Positions 39,885 to 49,732 of a stretch of DNA of 53,064 nucleotides are shown in pieces (the stretch's first letter is position 1; every line of letters begins with the position of its first letter). This DNA comes from Eubacterium sp. AF36-5BH. GTDB lineage: Bacteria; Bacillota; Clostridia; Lachnospirales; Lachnospiraceae. The stretch lies in the NCBI RefSeq assembly GCF_003460505.1, contig NZ_QTVG01000013.1, positions 1-53,064 on the forward strand, read 5' to 3'. The notes under the pieces were generated by a model. The model saw only the letters and a program-made list of their open reading frames with translations. It was not told the origin of the DNA and made no database searches. The translations under genes were made by a program, and so were the position numbers.

Positions 39885-39913
39885 TTGAATTAATAACGGT
39901 AAAATGTTAATAT
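39885..39913 (+). promoter_or_regulatory. Promoter for secA
   Basis: TTGAAT and TAATAT with 17-bp spacing, about 100 nt upstream of the start codon. Confidence 0.45.
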
Positions 39914-40011
39914 ATTCGATAGTGTGTGAAATACTTTGGCAATGGGAATTGATTGAAAACAGCAATTGATACCACGTTGCAGATCAGAATAAATTTAAAG
40001 AGGAGATTGCA

Positions 40012-42585
40012 ATGGGTGTAATTAACAAAATTATTGGCACGCATAGTGAGCGTGAATTAAAAAGACATAAGCATACATTAGACAAGGTTTTAGCTCTTAA
40101 ACCTGAAATGGAAAAATTAACAGATGATGAAATGAGAGCAAAAACAGAAGAATTCAAGAAAAGATATGCAGAGGGGGAAACATTAGACGATTTACTTCCT
40201 GAAGCTTTCGCTTTAGTAAGAGAAGCAACAAGAAGAACTCTTGGAACAGAACATTATCCTTGTCAGATAATGGGTGGTATTATTCTTCACCAGGGACGTA
40301 TAGCAGAAATGAAAACAGGTGAAGGTAAGACACAGACATGTTTACTTCCGGCATATTTAAATGCATTAACAGGAAAGGGAGTTCATATCGTAACAGTTAA
40401 TGAATACCTTGCTACTCGAGATGCTGAATGGATGGGACAGGTTCATAGATTTTTAGGACTTACAGTTGGTTGTGTCCTTTCAGACATGGAACATGAAGAC
40501 AAGAAAGCAGCTTATGACTGCGACATAACATATATTACAAATAACGAACTTGGATTTGATTACCTTAGAGATAACATGGTTGTATACAAGGAACAGTTAG
40601 TTCAGCGTGGATTAGCTTACTGTATTATCGATGAGGTTGACTCTGTTCTTATTGATGAAGCAAGAACACCACTTATCATTTCAGGTCAGAGTGGTAAGTC
40701 TACAAAGCTTTATGAAATGTGCGATATTTTAGCAAGACAGATGGAAAGAGGAACGGCAAGTCCTGAATTGAGCAAGATGGATGCCCTTATGGGTGTTGAT
40801 ATCGAAGAAGATGGTGATTTCTTAGTAAATGAAAAGGATAAGATTATTAACCTTACAGCACAGGGTATTGCAAAGGTTGAAAAATTCTTCCACATAGATA
40901 ACTATGCAGATGCTGAAAACTTAGAATTACAGCATAATGTTATTTTAGCTTTAAGAGCACATAACTTAATGAATAGAGATCAGGATTACGTTGTAAAAGA
41001 CGACGAAGTATTAATCGTTGATGAATTTACAGGTCGTATAATGCCTGGTCGTAGATATTCTGATGGACTACATCAGGCTATTGAAGCAAAAGAACATGTA
41101 AAAGTTAACAGAGAAAGTAAGACACTTGCTACAATTACATTCCAGAACTTCTTTAACAAGTATGAAAAGAAGGCTGGTATGACAGGTACAGCCCTTACTG
41201 AAGAAAAAGAATTTAGAGATATTTATAGCATGGACGTTGTTGAAATACCAACAAACAGACCAATTGCCCGTATTGACCACGAAGATGCAGTATTTAAGAC
41301 AAAGCGTGGTAAATTAAAAGCAGTAGCTGATGATATCGAACAGTCACATGCAAAAGGACAGCCTGTTTTGGTTGGTACAATTAACATTGATGCTTCAGAA
41401 GAGATTAGTGATATCTTAAAGAAACGTGGTATACCACATCAGGTATTGAATGCTAAATATCATGAAAAAGAAGCAGAAATTGTAGCACAGGCAGGACAAC
41501 ATGGAGCAGTAACTATCGCTACTAACATGGCTGGTCGTGGTACTGATATTAAACTTGATGATGCAGCAAGAGAAGCAGGCGGACTTAAGATTATTGGTAC
41601 AGAGCGTCATGAATCACGACGTATCGATAATCAGTTAAGAGGTCGTTCAGGTCGTCAGGGAGATGTTGGTGAATCTAAGTTCTACATCTCACTTGAAGAT
41701 GACATTATGAGACTTTTTGCTTCAGAAAAATTAATGTCAGTATTTAATGCATTAGGGGTACCTGAAGACGAAGAGTTACATCACAAGGCGCTCACAAGTA
41801 CAATTGAAAGAGCCCAGAAGAAGATTGAAGGAAATAACTTTGGTATAAGAAAGAACCTTATGGAATACGATAAGGTTAATAATGACCAGAGAGAAATCAT
41901 ATACGCTGAAAGAGCAAGAGTTCTTAACGGTGAAAACATGAGAGATGCAATAATCAAGATGATTAACGAAATTATTGAATCTCAGGTTGATATGTTCGCA
42001 GGCGATGATCAGTCACCAAAAGATTGGGATATTGCAGGTTTAGTTCAGTCATTATTTGAAATTATTCCATTTAAGTTAAAGAGCAAACCAGAAGAACTTG
42101 CAAAATATACAAAGTCTGAATTCAAACAGAAATTAAAGGAAGAAGCTTTGAAATTATATGAAGCAAAAGAAGCAGAATTCCCAGAACCTGAACATATTAG
42201 AGAACTTGAAAGAATTGTCCTTCTTAAAGTAATCGACCAGAAATGGATGGATCACTTAGATGATATGGAACAGTTGAAACAGGGGATTGGTCTTATGGCT
42301 TACGGTCAGAAAGATCCGGCTGTTGAATACAAGATTCAAGGTTTCGAAATGTTTGGCTATATGATTGAAAATATTAAGATTGATACTGTAAAGACTTTAT
42401 ATCATATTCAGGTTGAGCAGAACGTTGAACGTGAAGAGGTAGCAGAAGTTACAGGAACAAACAAAGATGACTCAGATGGAGTTAAGAAGCCAAAGCAGAG
42501 AGTTGAAGCTAAGGTTTATCCAAATGATCCATGTCCTTGTGGAAGTGGAAAGAAATATAAGAACTGTTGTGGACGTAAAGCATAA
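40012..42585 (+). CDS. secA: Protein translocase ATPase SecA
   Basis: An 857-residue ATPase that drives pre-proteins through SecYEG. Visible elements: Walker A MKTGEGKT (residues 100-107), [20 protein letters not shown]-like [17 protein letters not shown], the pre-protein cross-linking region, [25 protein letters not shown] and the helical scaffold ending near [20 protein letters not shown]. The C-terminal zinc motif [14 protein letters not shown] is intact. GAGGAG precedes the ATG. Length is normal. The single copy suffices for both the signal-peptide proteins and lipoproteins encoded nearby. Confidence 0.98.
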   Translation: MGVINKIIGTHSERELKRHKHTLDKVLALKPEMEKLTDDEMRAKTEEFKKRYAEGETLDDLLPEAFALVREATRRTLGTEHYPCQIMGGIILHQGRIAEMKTGEGKTQTCLLPAYLNALTGKGVHIVTVNEYLATRDAEWMGQVHRFLGLTVGCVLSDMEHEDKKAAYDCDITYITNNELGFDYLRDNMVVYKEQLVQRGLAYCIIDEVDSVLIDEARTPLIISGQSGKSTKLYEMCDILARQMERGTASPELSKMDALMGVDIEEDGDFLVNEKDKIINLTAQGIAKVEKFFHIDNYADAENLELQHNVILALRAHNLMNRDQDYVVKDDEVLIVDEFTGRIMPGRRYSDGLHQAIEAKEHVKVNRESKTLATITFQNFFNKYEKKAGMTGTALTEEKEFRDIYSMDVVEIPTNRPIARIDHEDAVFKTKRGKLKAVADDIEQSHAKGQPVLVGTINIDASEEISDILKKRGIPHQVLNAKYHEKEAEIVAQAGQHGAVTIATNMAGRGTDIKLDDAAREAGGLKIIGTERHESRRIDNQLRGRSGRQGDVGESKFYISLEDDIMRLFASEKLMSVFNALGVPEDEELHHKALTSTIERAQKKIEGNNFGIRKNLMEYDKVNNDQREIIYAERARVLNGENMRDAIIKMINEIIESQVDMFAGDDQSPKDWDIAGLVQSLFEIIPFKLKSKPEELAKYTKSEFKQKLKEEALKLYEAKEAEFPEPEHIRELERIVLLKVIDQKWMDHLDDMEQLKQGIGLMAYGQKDPAVEYKIQGFEMFGYMIENIKIDTVKTLYHIQVEQNVEREEVAEVTGTNKDDSDGVKKPKQRVEAKVYPNDPCPCGSGKKYKNCCGRKA

Positions 42586-42605
42586 GTTCATATAATAAAA
42601 ATTAC

Positions 42606-42634
42606 GAGAAGGCGGGGATTACCCGCCTTTTCTT
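42606..42634 (+). terminator. Rho-independent terminator after secA
   Basis: AAGGCGGG and CCCGCCTT stem with a GATTA loop and TTTTCTT. Confidence 0.8.
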
Positions 42635-42665
42635 GAAATTATAAAACAACAAGTGAGGGAATATT

Positions 42666-43784
42666 GTGGTTGAATTTGAACAATACAAATATGAGTGGAA
42701 CCAGTACAAAGATAAAGTAAAAGAACTTGCAGCTTCTTTTGATATTGAAACAAAAGAAAACAGAATACGCGAAATTGAAGAAGCAATGGAACAACAGGAG
42801 TTTTGGGATGATGTTGAAAAATCGCAGAAGCTGATGAAGAAATTGAAAAATCTTAAATCTCAAATAGACACAATTTCAAAAATCCAAAGGGATTATGAAG
42901 ATATTGGAATTTTGATAGATATGGGCAATGAAGAGGAAGATGCGTCTATCGTTGAAGATGTAAAAGAACAGTTAAATGAATTTATAGAAAATTTTGAAAA
43001 AACAAAAATAGACACTCTTTTATCAGGAGAATATGACAAATGTAACGCAATTCTTAAATTAAATGCAGGAGCCGGTGGAACAGAATCCTGCGATTGGGCA
43101 AGTATGCTTTATAGAATGTTTACAAGATGGGCAGAGTCAAAAGGTTATAAGACTGAAGTTTTAGATTTTTTAGATGGTGACGAAGCAGGAATAAAGTCAA
43201 TAACTTTTCAGGTTAATGGAGAAAATGCCTATGGTTATTTGAAATCTGAAAAAGGTGTTCACAGGCTTGTTAGAATATCACCGTTTAACGCAGCAGGCAA
43301 AAGACAGACTTCATTTGTATCTTTAGATGTAATGCCGGATATTGAGGAAGATTTAGATGTGGAAATTAATGATGACGATATAAGAATTGATACATATAGA
43401 TCAAGTGGCGCAGGTGGACAGCATATTAACAAAACATCATCTGCTGTTAGAATCACTCATTTGCCAACAGGAATAGTTGTTCAATGCCAGAATGAAAGGT
43501 CACAGCTTCAGAACAAAGACAAGGCAATGAAAATGTTAAAGGCAAAATTATACATGCTAAAAAAACAGGAAGAGGAAGAAAAGCGCTCAGGAATCAGAGG
43601 TGAAGTAAAAGAGATTGGTTGGGGCAACCAAATAAGGTCTTATGTAATGCAACCGTATACTATGGTAAAAGACCATAGAACTAACGTTGAAGTTACTGAC
43701 GTTAACAAGGTTTTAGATGGCTACATTGATCCTTTTATTAATGGATATTTGAAATGGATTAATACAGGTAATGAGGAAAGTTAA
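42666..43784 (+). CDS. prfB: Peptide chain release factor 2, without programmed frameshift
   Basis: A 372-residue RF2 terminating translation at UGA and UAA. It starts at GTG 42666 with GTGAGGGA about 6 nt upstream. The tripeptide anticodon SPF is at 205-207 (RISPFNAAG) and the catalytic GGQ at 250-252 (SSGAGGQHINKT). The N-terminal alignment (AASFDIETKENRIREIEEAM) runs straight through the position where most bacterial prfB genes have an in-frame UGA and +1 shift; here the frame is continuous. Autoregulation by frameshifting is therefore lost. It follows secA, the same neighbourhood as in Bacillus. Confidence 0.95.
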   Translation: MVEFEQYKYEWNQYKDKVKELAASFDIETKENRIREIEEAMEQQEFWDDVEKSQKLMKKLKNLKSQIDTISKIQRDYEDIGILIDMGNEEEDASIVEDVKEQLNEFIENFEKTKIDTLLSGEYDKCNAILKLNAGAGGTESCDWASMLYRMFTRWAESKGYKTEVLDFLDGDEAGIKSITFQVNGENAYGYLKSEKGVHRLVRISPFNAAGKRQTSFVSLDVMPDIEEDLDVEINDDDIRIDTYRSSGAGGQHINKTSSAVRITHLPTGIVVQCQNERSQLQNKDKAMKMLKAKLYMLKKQEEEEKRSGIRGEVKEIGWGNQIRSYVMQPYTMVKDHRTNVEVTDVNKVLDGYIDPFINGYLKWINTGNEES

Positions 43785-43912
43785 CATCACAAACCACTTT
43801 AACACTTTACCGAACTACCACAATATTGCATAAAAATCCATGCGATTTATTAAAAAAATTAATAAATATGTAATAATTTGTTATGAAAACAAAGTAAACA
43901 GCTTAAAATTAG

Positions 43913-43941
43913 TTGATAAAAATATTTAACCATGCTAAAAT
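43913..43941 (+). promoter_or_regulatory. Promoter for hom-lysC
   Basis: TTGATA (43913-43918) and TAAAAT (43936-43941), 17-bp spacing, 50 nt upstream of the start codon. I see no amino-acid leader peptide or T-box. Confidence 0.55.
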
Positions 43942-43991
43942 TTACGAAGAATTTGCACCCTAAAGGGCTAGAACACAATTAAGGAGGAAAT

Positions 43992-45194
43992 ATGATAAAG
44001 GTAGCAATCTTAGGATACGGAACAGTAGGTTCAGGTGTATTCGAAATTATAAATGAAAATAAAGAGCTTATTACTGCAAATGCAGGTGAAGAAATTGACG
44101 TAAAATATGTATTAGATTTAAGAGAATTTCCTGGAGATTCATGTGAAAGCGTTTTAGTACATGATTACAATATTATTTTAAACGATCCTGAAGTAGAAGT
44201 AGTAATTGAAGTAATGGGTGGGTTAAAACCAGCTTATGATTTTGTAAAGTCAGCATTATTAGCAAAGAAGAGTGTATGTACATCTAACAAAGAGTTAGTT
44301 GCAAAATATGGTGCTGAGCTTATTAAGATTGCTCAGTCAAATAATAGAAACTTCTTATTTGAAGCTGCTGTAGGTGGCGGAATTCCTATTATCCGTCCAA
44401 TGAACATGCATATTACAGCGGATAAGATTTGTGAAATTACAGGAATATTAAACGGAACAACAAACTATATTCTTACAAAGATGGATAAAGAAGGTGCTGA
44501 TTTTGACAGCACTTTAAAGAAAGCACAGGAATTAGGTTATGCAGAACGTAATCCTGAAGCTGATATTGAAGGCTATGATGCGGTTAGAAAGATTGCAATT
44601 TTAGCTTCATTAGCAAATGGAAAGACAGTTAATTTTGAAGAAATCTACACAGAAGGTATATCAAAAATTACTGCTGAGGACTTTAAGTATGCAAAGAAAA
44701 TGGGCCGTTCAATTAAGTTATTAGGAAAGTGCAAGAACGAAGATACAGGTATTGTATGTTCAGTAGCACCAAGACTTTTAGCACCTGACCATCCATTATA
44801 CAACGTTAGTGGTGTAACTAACGGTATTTTAGTACGTGGAAACATGGTAGGTGACCTTGTATTTATCGGCAGTGGTGCAGGCAAACTCCCTACAGCAAGT
44901 GCGGTAGTATCTGACGTAGTTGATAGCGTTAGACATTTGAATGTTTCTACAACTGTAATGTGGAAAGAAGAAAAGCTTGAAGTTGAAGATTTTTCAAAAT
45001 CAAAGAAGAAGTTCTTTGTTAGAACAACAAAGTCAAAAGAAGAAGTTGAGGCTGTATTTGGAAATGTAGAATACATTGATGCAGGAATTTCAGGAGAAAT
45101 CGGTTTTGCTACAGAAAAATTAAGCGAACAGGATTTTGATGCAAAAGCTGAAAAATTAGGAAATGTAATCTCTAGAATTAGAATTGAAGGATAA
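43992..45194 (+). CDS. hom: Homoserine dehydrogenase
   Basis: A 400-residue enzyme reducing aspartate semialdehyde to homoserine on the way to Thr and Met. The NAD(P)-binding fold is ILGYGTVGSGVFEII (residues 5-19). The catalytic region has SNKELVAKYG, AAVGGGIPIIRPM and the family signature GILNGTTNYILTKM with a conserved Lys, then AERNPEADIEGYDAVRKI. The last 65 residues look like a short ACT regulatory domain (FFVRTTKSKEEVEAV). AAGGAGG precedes the ATG. Followed 25 nt later by aspartate kinase. Confidence 0.95.
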   Translation: MIKVAILGYGTVGSGVFEIINENKELITANAGEEIDVKYVLDLREFPGDSCESVLVHDYNIILNDPEVEVVIEVMGGLKPAYDFVKSALLAKKSVCTSNKELVAKYGAELIKIAQSNNRNFLFEAAVGGGIPIIRPMNMHITADKICEITGILNGTTNYILTKMDKEGADFDSTLKKAQELGYAERNPEADIEGYDAVRKIAILASLANGKTVNFEEIYTEGISKITAEDFKYAKKMGRSIKLLGKCKNEDTGIVCSVAPRLLAPDHPLYNVSGVTNGILVRGNMVGDLVFIGSGAGKLPTASAVVSDVVDSVRHLNVSTTVMWKEEKLEVEDFSKSKKKFFVRTTKSKEEVEAVFGNVEYIDAGISGEIGFATEKLSEQDFDAKAEKLGNVISRIRIEG

Positions 45195-45219
45195 TAAAAG
45201 AAAAATTAGGAGGCAGGTT

Positions 45220-46548
45220 ATGAAAGAAACAAAGGTTGTAAAGTTTGGTGGTAGTTCGCTAGCTGATGCAAACCAGTTTAGAAAAGTTGCAGATATTATT
45301 TTAGCAGATCCAACAAGACGTTTTGTTGTTGCATCAGCACCGGGTAAACGTTTTGTAGAAGATATTAAAGTTACAGATATGCTTTATAACTGTTATGAAT
45401 TAGCTTCAGAAGGTGAAGAATTTGAAGAACAGTTTAATCTTATTAAGGAAAGATATAATGGAATTATTGAAGGCTTAGGCATTCAGGATTTTTCGTTGGA
45501 CGAAGATTTTGACATTATAAAGGGTGCATTCTCTCATATGGCAGGTAGAGATTATGCAGCCAGTCGTGGTGAATTCTTAAACAGTAAAGTATTAGCCAAA
45601 TTTTTAGGCTTTGATTTTATTGATGCTGCAAAATATATTTTCTTCAATGAAAGAGGAGAATTTGATTGGGATAAAACATCAGAAAAGTTAGCTCCAAAGC
45701 TTGCAAAATCTGAATATGCAGTGATTCCGGGATTTTACGGTTCTATGCCTAACGGAACTATTAAGACATTTTCAAGAGGTGGTTCAGACGTAACAGGTTC
45801 AATTGTTGCCAGAGCAGTAGACGCAATGATTTATGAAAACTGGACAGACGTTAGTGGATTTTTAATTTGCGATCCAAGAATTGTAAATAATCCAAGTCCA
45901 ATTAACACAATCACATACGCAGAACTTAGAGAATTAGCATACATGGGAGCTACTGTTTTACACGAAGATGCTATCTTCCCTGTTAGAGCAGCAGGTATCC
46001 CTGTAAATATCAAAAACACAAACTGCCCACAGGATAGAGGAACTATGATTGTTTCAGAAACTGCTGAGCCATGTGAACATATTATTACAGGTATTGCCGG
46101 CAAGAAGGGTATGTCAGTAATTAATATTGAAAAGGACAAAATGAACAGCGAAGTAGGCTTTGGTAGAAATGTACTTCGTGCATTGGAAAAGAGCAATGTA
46201 AGTTTTGAACATATGCCATCAGGTGTAGACACAATGAGTGTTGTTATTCAGACAGATGCATTAGCAGGAAAGGAAACAGCTATTCTTGACGAAATCCGTT
46301 CAAGAGTACATCCTGACCAGTTATTTATTGAAAGTAACCTTGCCCTTATTGCAGTAGTAGGTCGTGGAATGAAGAGTGCCAGAGGTACAGCTGCAATCTT
46401 ATTCACAGCCTTAGCAGAGGCAAGAGTTAATATTAAAATGATTGACCAGGGATCTTCAGAACTTAACATCATTATCGGTGTAGCAGAAGAAGATTTTGAA
46501 GTTGCATTACGTGCAATTTACAATGCATTCATTAAAGTAAAAAAATAA
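45220..46548 (+). CDS. lysC: Aspartate kinase
   Basis: A 442-residue enzyme phosphorylating aspartate, the first committed step of the Lys/Thr/Met pathway. The ATG at 45220 has AGGAGG at the right distance; an earlier in-frame ATG at 45184 overlaps hom and lies before the site. Motifs: VVKFGGSSLAD at the N-terminus, SRGGSDVTGSIVARAVDA and YENWTDVSGFL in the kinase domain, and two C-terminal ACT domains (VINIEKDKMNSEVGF; AVVGRGMKSARGTAAILFTA). The hom-lysC pairing argues for joint control of the threonine branch, probably by feedback through the ACT domains. Confidence 0.95.
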   Translation: MKETKVVKFGGSSLADANQFRKVADIILADPTRRFVVASAPGKRFVEDIKVTDMLYNCYELASEGEEFEEQFNLIKERYNGIIEGLGIQDFSLDEDFDIIKGAFSHMAGRDYAASRGEFLNSKVLAKFLGFDFIDAAKYIFFNERGEFDWDKTSEKLAPKLAKSEYAVIPGFYGSMPNGTIKTFSRGGSDVTGSIVARAVDAMIYENWTDVSGFLICDPRIVNNPSPINTITYAELRELAYMGATVLHEDAIFPVRAAGIPVNIKNTNCPQDRGTMIVSETAEPCEHIITGIAGKKGMSVINIEKDKMNSEVGFGRNVLRALEKSNVSFEHMPSGVDTMSVVIQTDALAGKETAILDEIRSRVHPDQLFIESNLALIAVVGRGMKSARGTAAILFTALAEARVNIKMIDQGSSELNIIIGVAEEDFEVALRAIYNAFIKVKK

Positions 46549-46610
46549 ATAAGTAAAAAAGTAAATTTTATTAACGTTAGTATTTTGTGAAGAATAAGTT
46601 ATTAACAAAC

Positions 46611-46639
46611 TTGACAACATAATAACAAAGTATTAACAT
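46611..46639 (+). promoter_or_regulatory. Promoter of the FMN riboswitch-ribU transcript
   Basis: TTGACA (46611-46616) and TAACAT (46634-46639), 17-bp spacing, ending 20 nt before the riboswitch. Confidence 0.6.
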
Positions 46640-46660
46640 TAACATGAAAATTAAATAAAG

Positions 46661-46779
46661 TTCTTCGGGGTAAGGTGCAATTCCTAACCGGCTGTGATTG
46701 CTTAAGCATAAGTCAGCGAGCCTATTGGCATGATATGGTGAGAATCCATAACCGACAGTAAAGTCTGGATGAGAGAAGA
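46661..46779 (+). ncRNA. FMN riboswitch (RFN element)
   Basis: All conserved blocks of the RFN aptamer are present in order: the 5' arm TTCTTCGGGGTAAGGTGCAA, AACCGGCTGTGATTG, GTCAGCGAGCC, GGCATGATATGGTGAGAATC, ACCGACAGTAAAGTCTGGAT and the closing 3' arm GAGAGAAGA. It senses flavin mononucleotide and sits upstream of ribU, with an intrinsic terminator downstream, so it most likely acts by transcription termination when FMN is plentiful. Confidence 0.97.
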
Positions 46780-46813
46780 TAGAATATAATTACTGTTACA
46801 TGCAGTAGTAAAA

Positions 46814-46848
46814 ACAGCAACCGAAGAAATTTTGGTTGCTGTTTTTTT
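46814..46848 (+). terminator. Riboswitch-controlled terminator
   Basis: ACAGCAACC and GGTTGCTGT stem with TTTTTTT. CTGTTACATGCAG just upstream can compete in an alternative structure. Confidence 0.85.
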
Positions 46849-46907
46849 GGCTCTTTGTCAAGCTTGGGGGTAATCACTCACGTAAAGTTGTGTGTGATTT
46901 CTTATTA

Positions 46908-46958
46908 AATAAAAAACGTTCCGCTAGGGATGTCCACCCCAGCGAAAAGAAAAAAGTT
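46908..46958. repeat. Dispersed intergenic repeat, copy B
   Basis: Homologous to 5915-5965. Here the core CGCTAGGG and CCCCAGCG can form an 8-bp stem with one mismatch. It is followed by a GTTAC/GTAAC hairpin. It lies between the riboswitch terminator and ribU. Confidence 0.5.
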
Positions 46959-47042
46959 ACTAAAGTAACCTGCGCTTGGTGTGTAAAATTTCGCAAGGGA
47001 CATTCTTTGTTACATTAATGTTATAAATTGGAGGTAATATAA

Positions 47043-47654
47043 ATGAAAAAAACATTTACAACAAAAAACATAGTTTTAATAGCGATGTTTTCAGCATTGG
47101 CTTTAGTTTTACACTTATTTGATTTTTCGATTCCTGTAATTGCGCCGGAATTCTATAAATTAGATTTAAGTGAAATTCCTGTACTAATTGGTTCATTTAT
47201 AATGGGGCCATTGGCAGGCGTGTTTATTGAAGCAATAAAAATATTATTAAAATTATTAGTAAAAGGAACATCAACAGCCTACGTTGGAGATTTGGCAAAC
47301 TTCATAATTGGTTGTGCATTTGTTGTTCCTGCAAGTTTAATATACAAGTATAAGAAAACAAAAATGGGCGCGTTCATTGGAATGGCAGTAGGTACACTTG
47401 TAATGGCAGTTGCTGGAATTGCCATTAACTATTGGGTTTTAATTCCTTTTTATGTAAAAGCTTTCGGCATGCCATTAGATGCAATTATTGGAATGGGAGC
47501 AAAAATCAACGGAGCTATTTCTAACAAATTTACATTCGTCCTTATTTGTGTAGGACCGTTTAATATTTTAAAAGCTGTAATCGACAGTTTAATCACAGCC
47601 GTTGTCTACAAAAGAATCAGTTCATTTATAAAAGAGATTGGTTCAAAAAAATAA
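47043..47654 (+). CDS. ribU: Riboflavin ECF transporter S component
   Basis: A 203-residue, six-helix membrane protein that binds riboflavin for uptake by the shared ECF module. Typical RibU segments: FYKLDLSEIPVLIGSFIMGP (residues about 37-56), IKILLKLLVKGTSTAYVGDLAN and the helical NYWVLIPFYVKAFG. Control by an FMN riboswitch upstream confirms the vitamin. TTGGAGG precedes the ATG. The transcript ends at a hairpin terminator shortly after, so ribU is monocistronic. Confidence 0.96.
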   Translation: MKKTFTTKNIVLIAMFSALALVLHLFDFSIPVIAPEFYKLDLSEIPVLIGSFIMGPLAGVFIEAIKILLKLLVKGTSTAYVGDLANFIIGCAFVVPASLIYKYKKTKMGAFIGMAVGTLVMAVAGIAINYWVLIPFYVKAFGMPLDAIIGMGAKINGAISNKFTFVLICVGPFNILKAVIDSLITAVVYKRISSFIKEIGSKK

Positions 47655-47733
47655 AAATATTGACTCTAAAAAAATAAGTATATGGCTAAATCAAAACACA
47701 ATCGTCAAATTAAAACATAGAAAAATTTGAAAA

Positions 47734-47787
47734 ACACAGAAATATTGTTTATACTAATCAGTATGGCATATTTCTGTGCTTTTTAAT
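47734..47787 (+). terminator. Rho-independent terminator after ribU
   Basis: ACACAGAAATAT pairs with ATATTTCTGTG across about 23 nt, followed by CTTTTTA. Confidence 0.75.
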
Positions 47788-47818
47788 GTAATAGAAATTT
47801 CAAAGAATAATATGTCAC

Positions 47819-47862
47819 AAAAAGCATTACGCTAGGATGTATCCTAGTATGAAAACAAAGTT
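47819..47862. repeat. Dispersed intergenic repeat, copy C (divergent)
   Basis: AAAAAGCATTACGCTAGGAT, then GTATCCTAGTATGAAAACAAAGTT, which keeps the order of the shared blocks in copies A and B (CATT/CGTT, CGCTA, GGATG, GAAAA, AAAGTT). Its core GCTAGGA-TGTA-TCCTAGT forms a hairpin. Confidence 0.4.
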
Positions 47863-47885
47863 AACCTAAATATATTGGAGGATAG

Positions 47886-48311
47886 ATGATATACGAAACA
47901 AATTCCGAAAAGGAAACTTTTGAATTAGGAAAAAATCTGGGTGAGCAAGCAAAGGCTGGTCAGATTTTTTGCCTAAATGGAGATTTAGGAGTTGGAAAAA
48001 CTGTGTTTACTCAGGGATTTGCAAAGGGACTTGGCATTGAAGAAAACGTCAACAGTCCAACATTTACAATTATACAGGTATACGAGGAGGGGAGAATTCC
48101 TTTATATCATTTTGATGTATATAGAATTGGTAATCCTGAAGAAATGTATGAAATCGGATACGAGGAATACTTTTTCGGAGAAGGCGTATGCCTCATAGAA
48201 TGGTCAAAATTAATAGAAGAATTAATACCTGAGGAAGCAATAAATATTGAAATAGATAAAAATCTTGAAAAAGGTTTAGACTATAGAAAGATTACAGTGG
48301 AGGGACTATGA
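47886..48311 (+). CDS. tsaE: tRNA threonylcarbamoyladenosine biosynthesis ATPase TsaE
   Basis: A 141-residue P-loop protein required, with TsaB and TsaD, for the t6A37 modification of ANN-decoding tRNAs. Walker A is GDLGVGKT (about 36-43), preceded by GQIFCLNGDLG. The SPTFTIIQVYEEGRIPLYHFD segment and the C-terminal LIEWSKLIEELIP are family typical. TTGGAGG precedes the ATG, and its stop overlaps the start of tsaB by 4 nt (ATGA). Confidence 0.95.
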   Translation: MIYETNSEKETFELGKNLGEQAKAGQIFCLNGDLGVGKTVFTQGFAKGLGIEENVNSPTFTIIQVYEEGRIPLYHFDVYRIGNPEEMYEIGYEEYFFGEGVCLIEWSKLIEELIPEEAINIEIDKNLEKGLDYRKITVEGL

Positions 48312-49033
48312 GAATATTAGCAATAGACAGCTCTGCAATGGTAGCAACAGTTGCCGTAACAACAGATGGAGTTTTAAATGCAGAATATACAATTAATCAC
48401 AAAAAAACACATTCTCAAACATTGCTACCAATGATAGATGAAATGTGTAAAACAATTGAACTTGATATGAAAACAGTAGATGCTATAGCAATATCAGGAG
48501 GTCCCGGTTCTTACACAGGACTTAGAATAGGTAGTGCCACAGCAAAAGGCTTCGGCTTGGCGCTTGGTATTCCAATCATAAATGTTCCAACAATGGATGC
48601 TTTGGCGTACAATATGTTTTCGTCACAGTATATTGTTTGTCCAATTATGGATGCTAGACGAGGACAGGTTTATACAGGAATTTATCAATTTGAAGGCACA
48701 GAAATGCAAACAATAAAAGAACAGTGCATTATGATGCTTGAGGACTTAATTGAAGAATTAGATAAAACAGGTAAAGCTGTGATTTTCCTTGGCGATGGTG
48801 TTGAAAAAGGAAAAGAAATTATTGACGCCCAAATGAAGTCAGAGCATTACTATGCACCTGCATCTATGAATGGACAGAAAGCTTCAAGTGTGGCAGCCCT
48901 TGGTGAAATCTATTATGCTCAGGGAAAAATTGAAAAAGCGGCAGACCATAAACCTGAATATTTAAGATTATCTCAGGCAGAGAGAGAACTTAAAGAAAAA
49001 TTAGCCAAAGAAAAAGCGCAGGCAGAAAAATAA
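48308..49033 (+). CDS. tsaB: tRNA threonylcarbamoyladenosine biosynthesis protein TsaB
   Basis: A 241-residue ASKHA-fold partner of TsaD in the t6A complex. It begins MRILAIDSSAMVATVAV and carries the conserved ISGGPGSYTGLRIG SATAKG region (about 59-78), then PTMDALAYN and DARRGQVYTGIYQ. The metal-binding residues of catalytic paralogues are absent, as is normal for TsaB. Translation is coupled to tsaE. Confidence 0.95.
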   Translation: MRILAIDSSAMVATVAVTTDGVLNAEYTINHKKTHSQTLLPMIDEMCKTIELDMKTVDAIAISGGPGSYTGLRIGSATAKGFGLALGIPIINVPTMDALAYNMFSSQYIVCPIMDARRGQVYTGIYQFEGTEMQTIKEQCIMMLEDLIEELDKTGKAVIFLGDGVEKGKEIIDAQMKSEHYYAPASMNGQKASSVAALGEIYYAQGKIEKAADHKPEYLRLSQAERELKEKLAKEKAQAEK

Positions 49034-49206
49034 ATCTGTGTGAAAAGAAATAAAACAAAAAATTAATTAAAATACAACAGAGATTAATAATGAAAAAAGA
49101 TAAAAATTTTAATTAAAATTAAGCAGAACAAAATTTCGTAGTGAAAATACAAAAAGTAAGAATTAGGCTGAAGTATAAAATATAATATAAAGAGTAGGAC
49201 TAAAAT

Positions 49207-49659
49207 ATGGAACAGGAAAAAATAACAATTAGAAAAATGAACATAGAGGATATTCCTGCTGTTTTTGAAATTGAACAAAGCATATTTTCTATTCCCTGGT
49301 CTGAAAAATCATTTAAAGATTCTCTGGAAAGTGAAAATACCAATTTTGTAGTAGCTTTGTGCAATGATGAAATTGTAGGCTACATTGGTATGTATGTATT
49401 TGGAGAAGAGGCTGATATATCAAATGTTGCAGTCTCTCTTAAACACAGAAGAAAGCATATTGCCCAGAATATGCTTGACTATATCTTTGATTGGTCACAA
49501 AATAAAAAAATAAAAAATCTCACTTTAGAAGTAAGAGAAACTAATGTGCCCGCAATAAAACTATATGAAAAGAATGGTTTTAAGGAGGCCGGCATTAGAA
49601 AAGATTATTACGAAAAACCAAAAGAAAATGCAGTTATAATGTGGAAACAAAATCTATAA
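49207..49659 (+). CDS. rimI: Ribosomal protein S18 alanine N-acetyltransferase (RimI-type GNAT)
   Basis: A 150-residue GNAT acetyltransferase. It has the N-terminal IRKMNIEDIPAVFEIEQSIF of RimI proteins, the acetyl-CoA loop region (NVAVSLKHRRKHIAQNML, a divergent form with His/Lys rather than Gly) and the C-terminal LEVRETNVPAIKLYEKNGF signature. RimI typically sits between tsaB and tsaD, as here. The Shine-Dalgarno is weak (AGGA). Confidence 0.9.
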   Translation: MEQEKITIRKMNIEDIPAVFEIEQSIFSIPWSEKSFKDSLESENTNFVVALCNDEIVGYIGMYVFGEEADISNVAVSLKHRRKHIAQNMLDYIFDWSQNKKIKNLTLEVRETNVPAIKLYEKNGFKEAGIRKDYYEKPKENAVIMWKQNL

Positions 49660-49732
49660 AATACATTACTTTCCACTATTATTTTACCTGTGAAACCTAT
49701 AAAATAAAAAATATTTATTTTAGGAGGAAGTT

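Noticed and set aside
43950..43990. GCACCCTAAAGGGCTAG before hom as a possible riboswitch or T-box
   Set aside because: Only a small CCCT/AGGG hairpin; no T-box, lysine or SAM consensus blocks are present.
46836..47018. A 60-codon ORF between the FMN riboswitch terminator and ribU
   Set aside because: Starts inside the terminator T-run and covers the dispersed repeat; no ribosome site and no protein-like composition.
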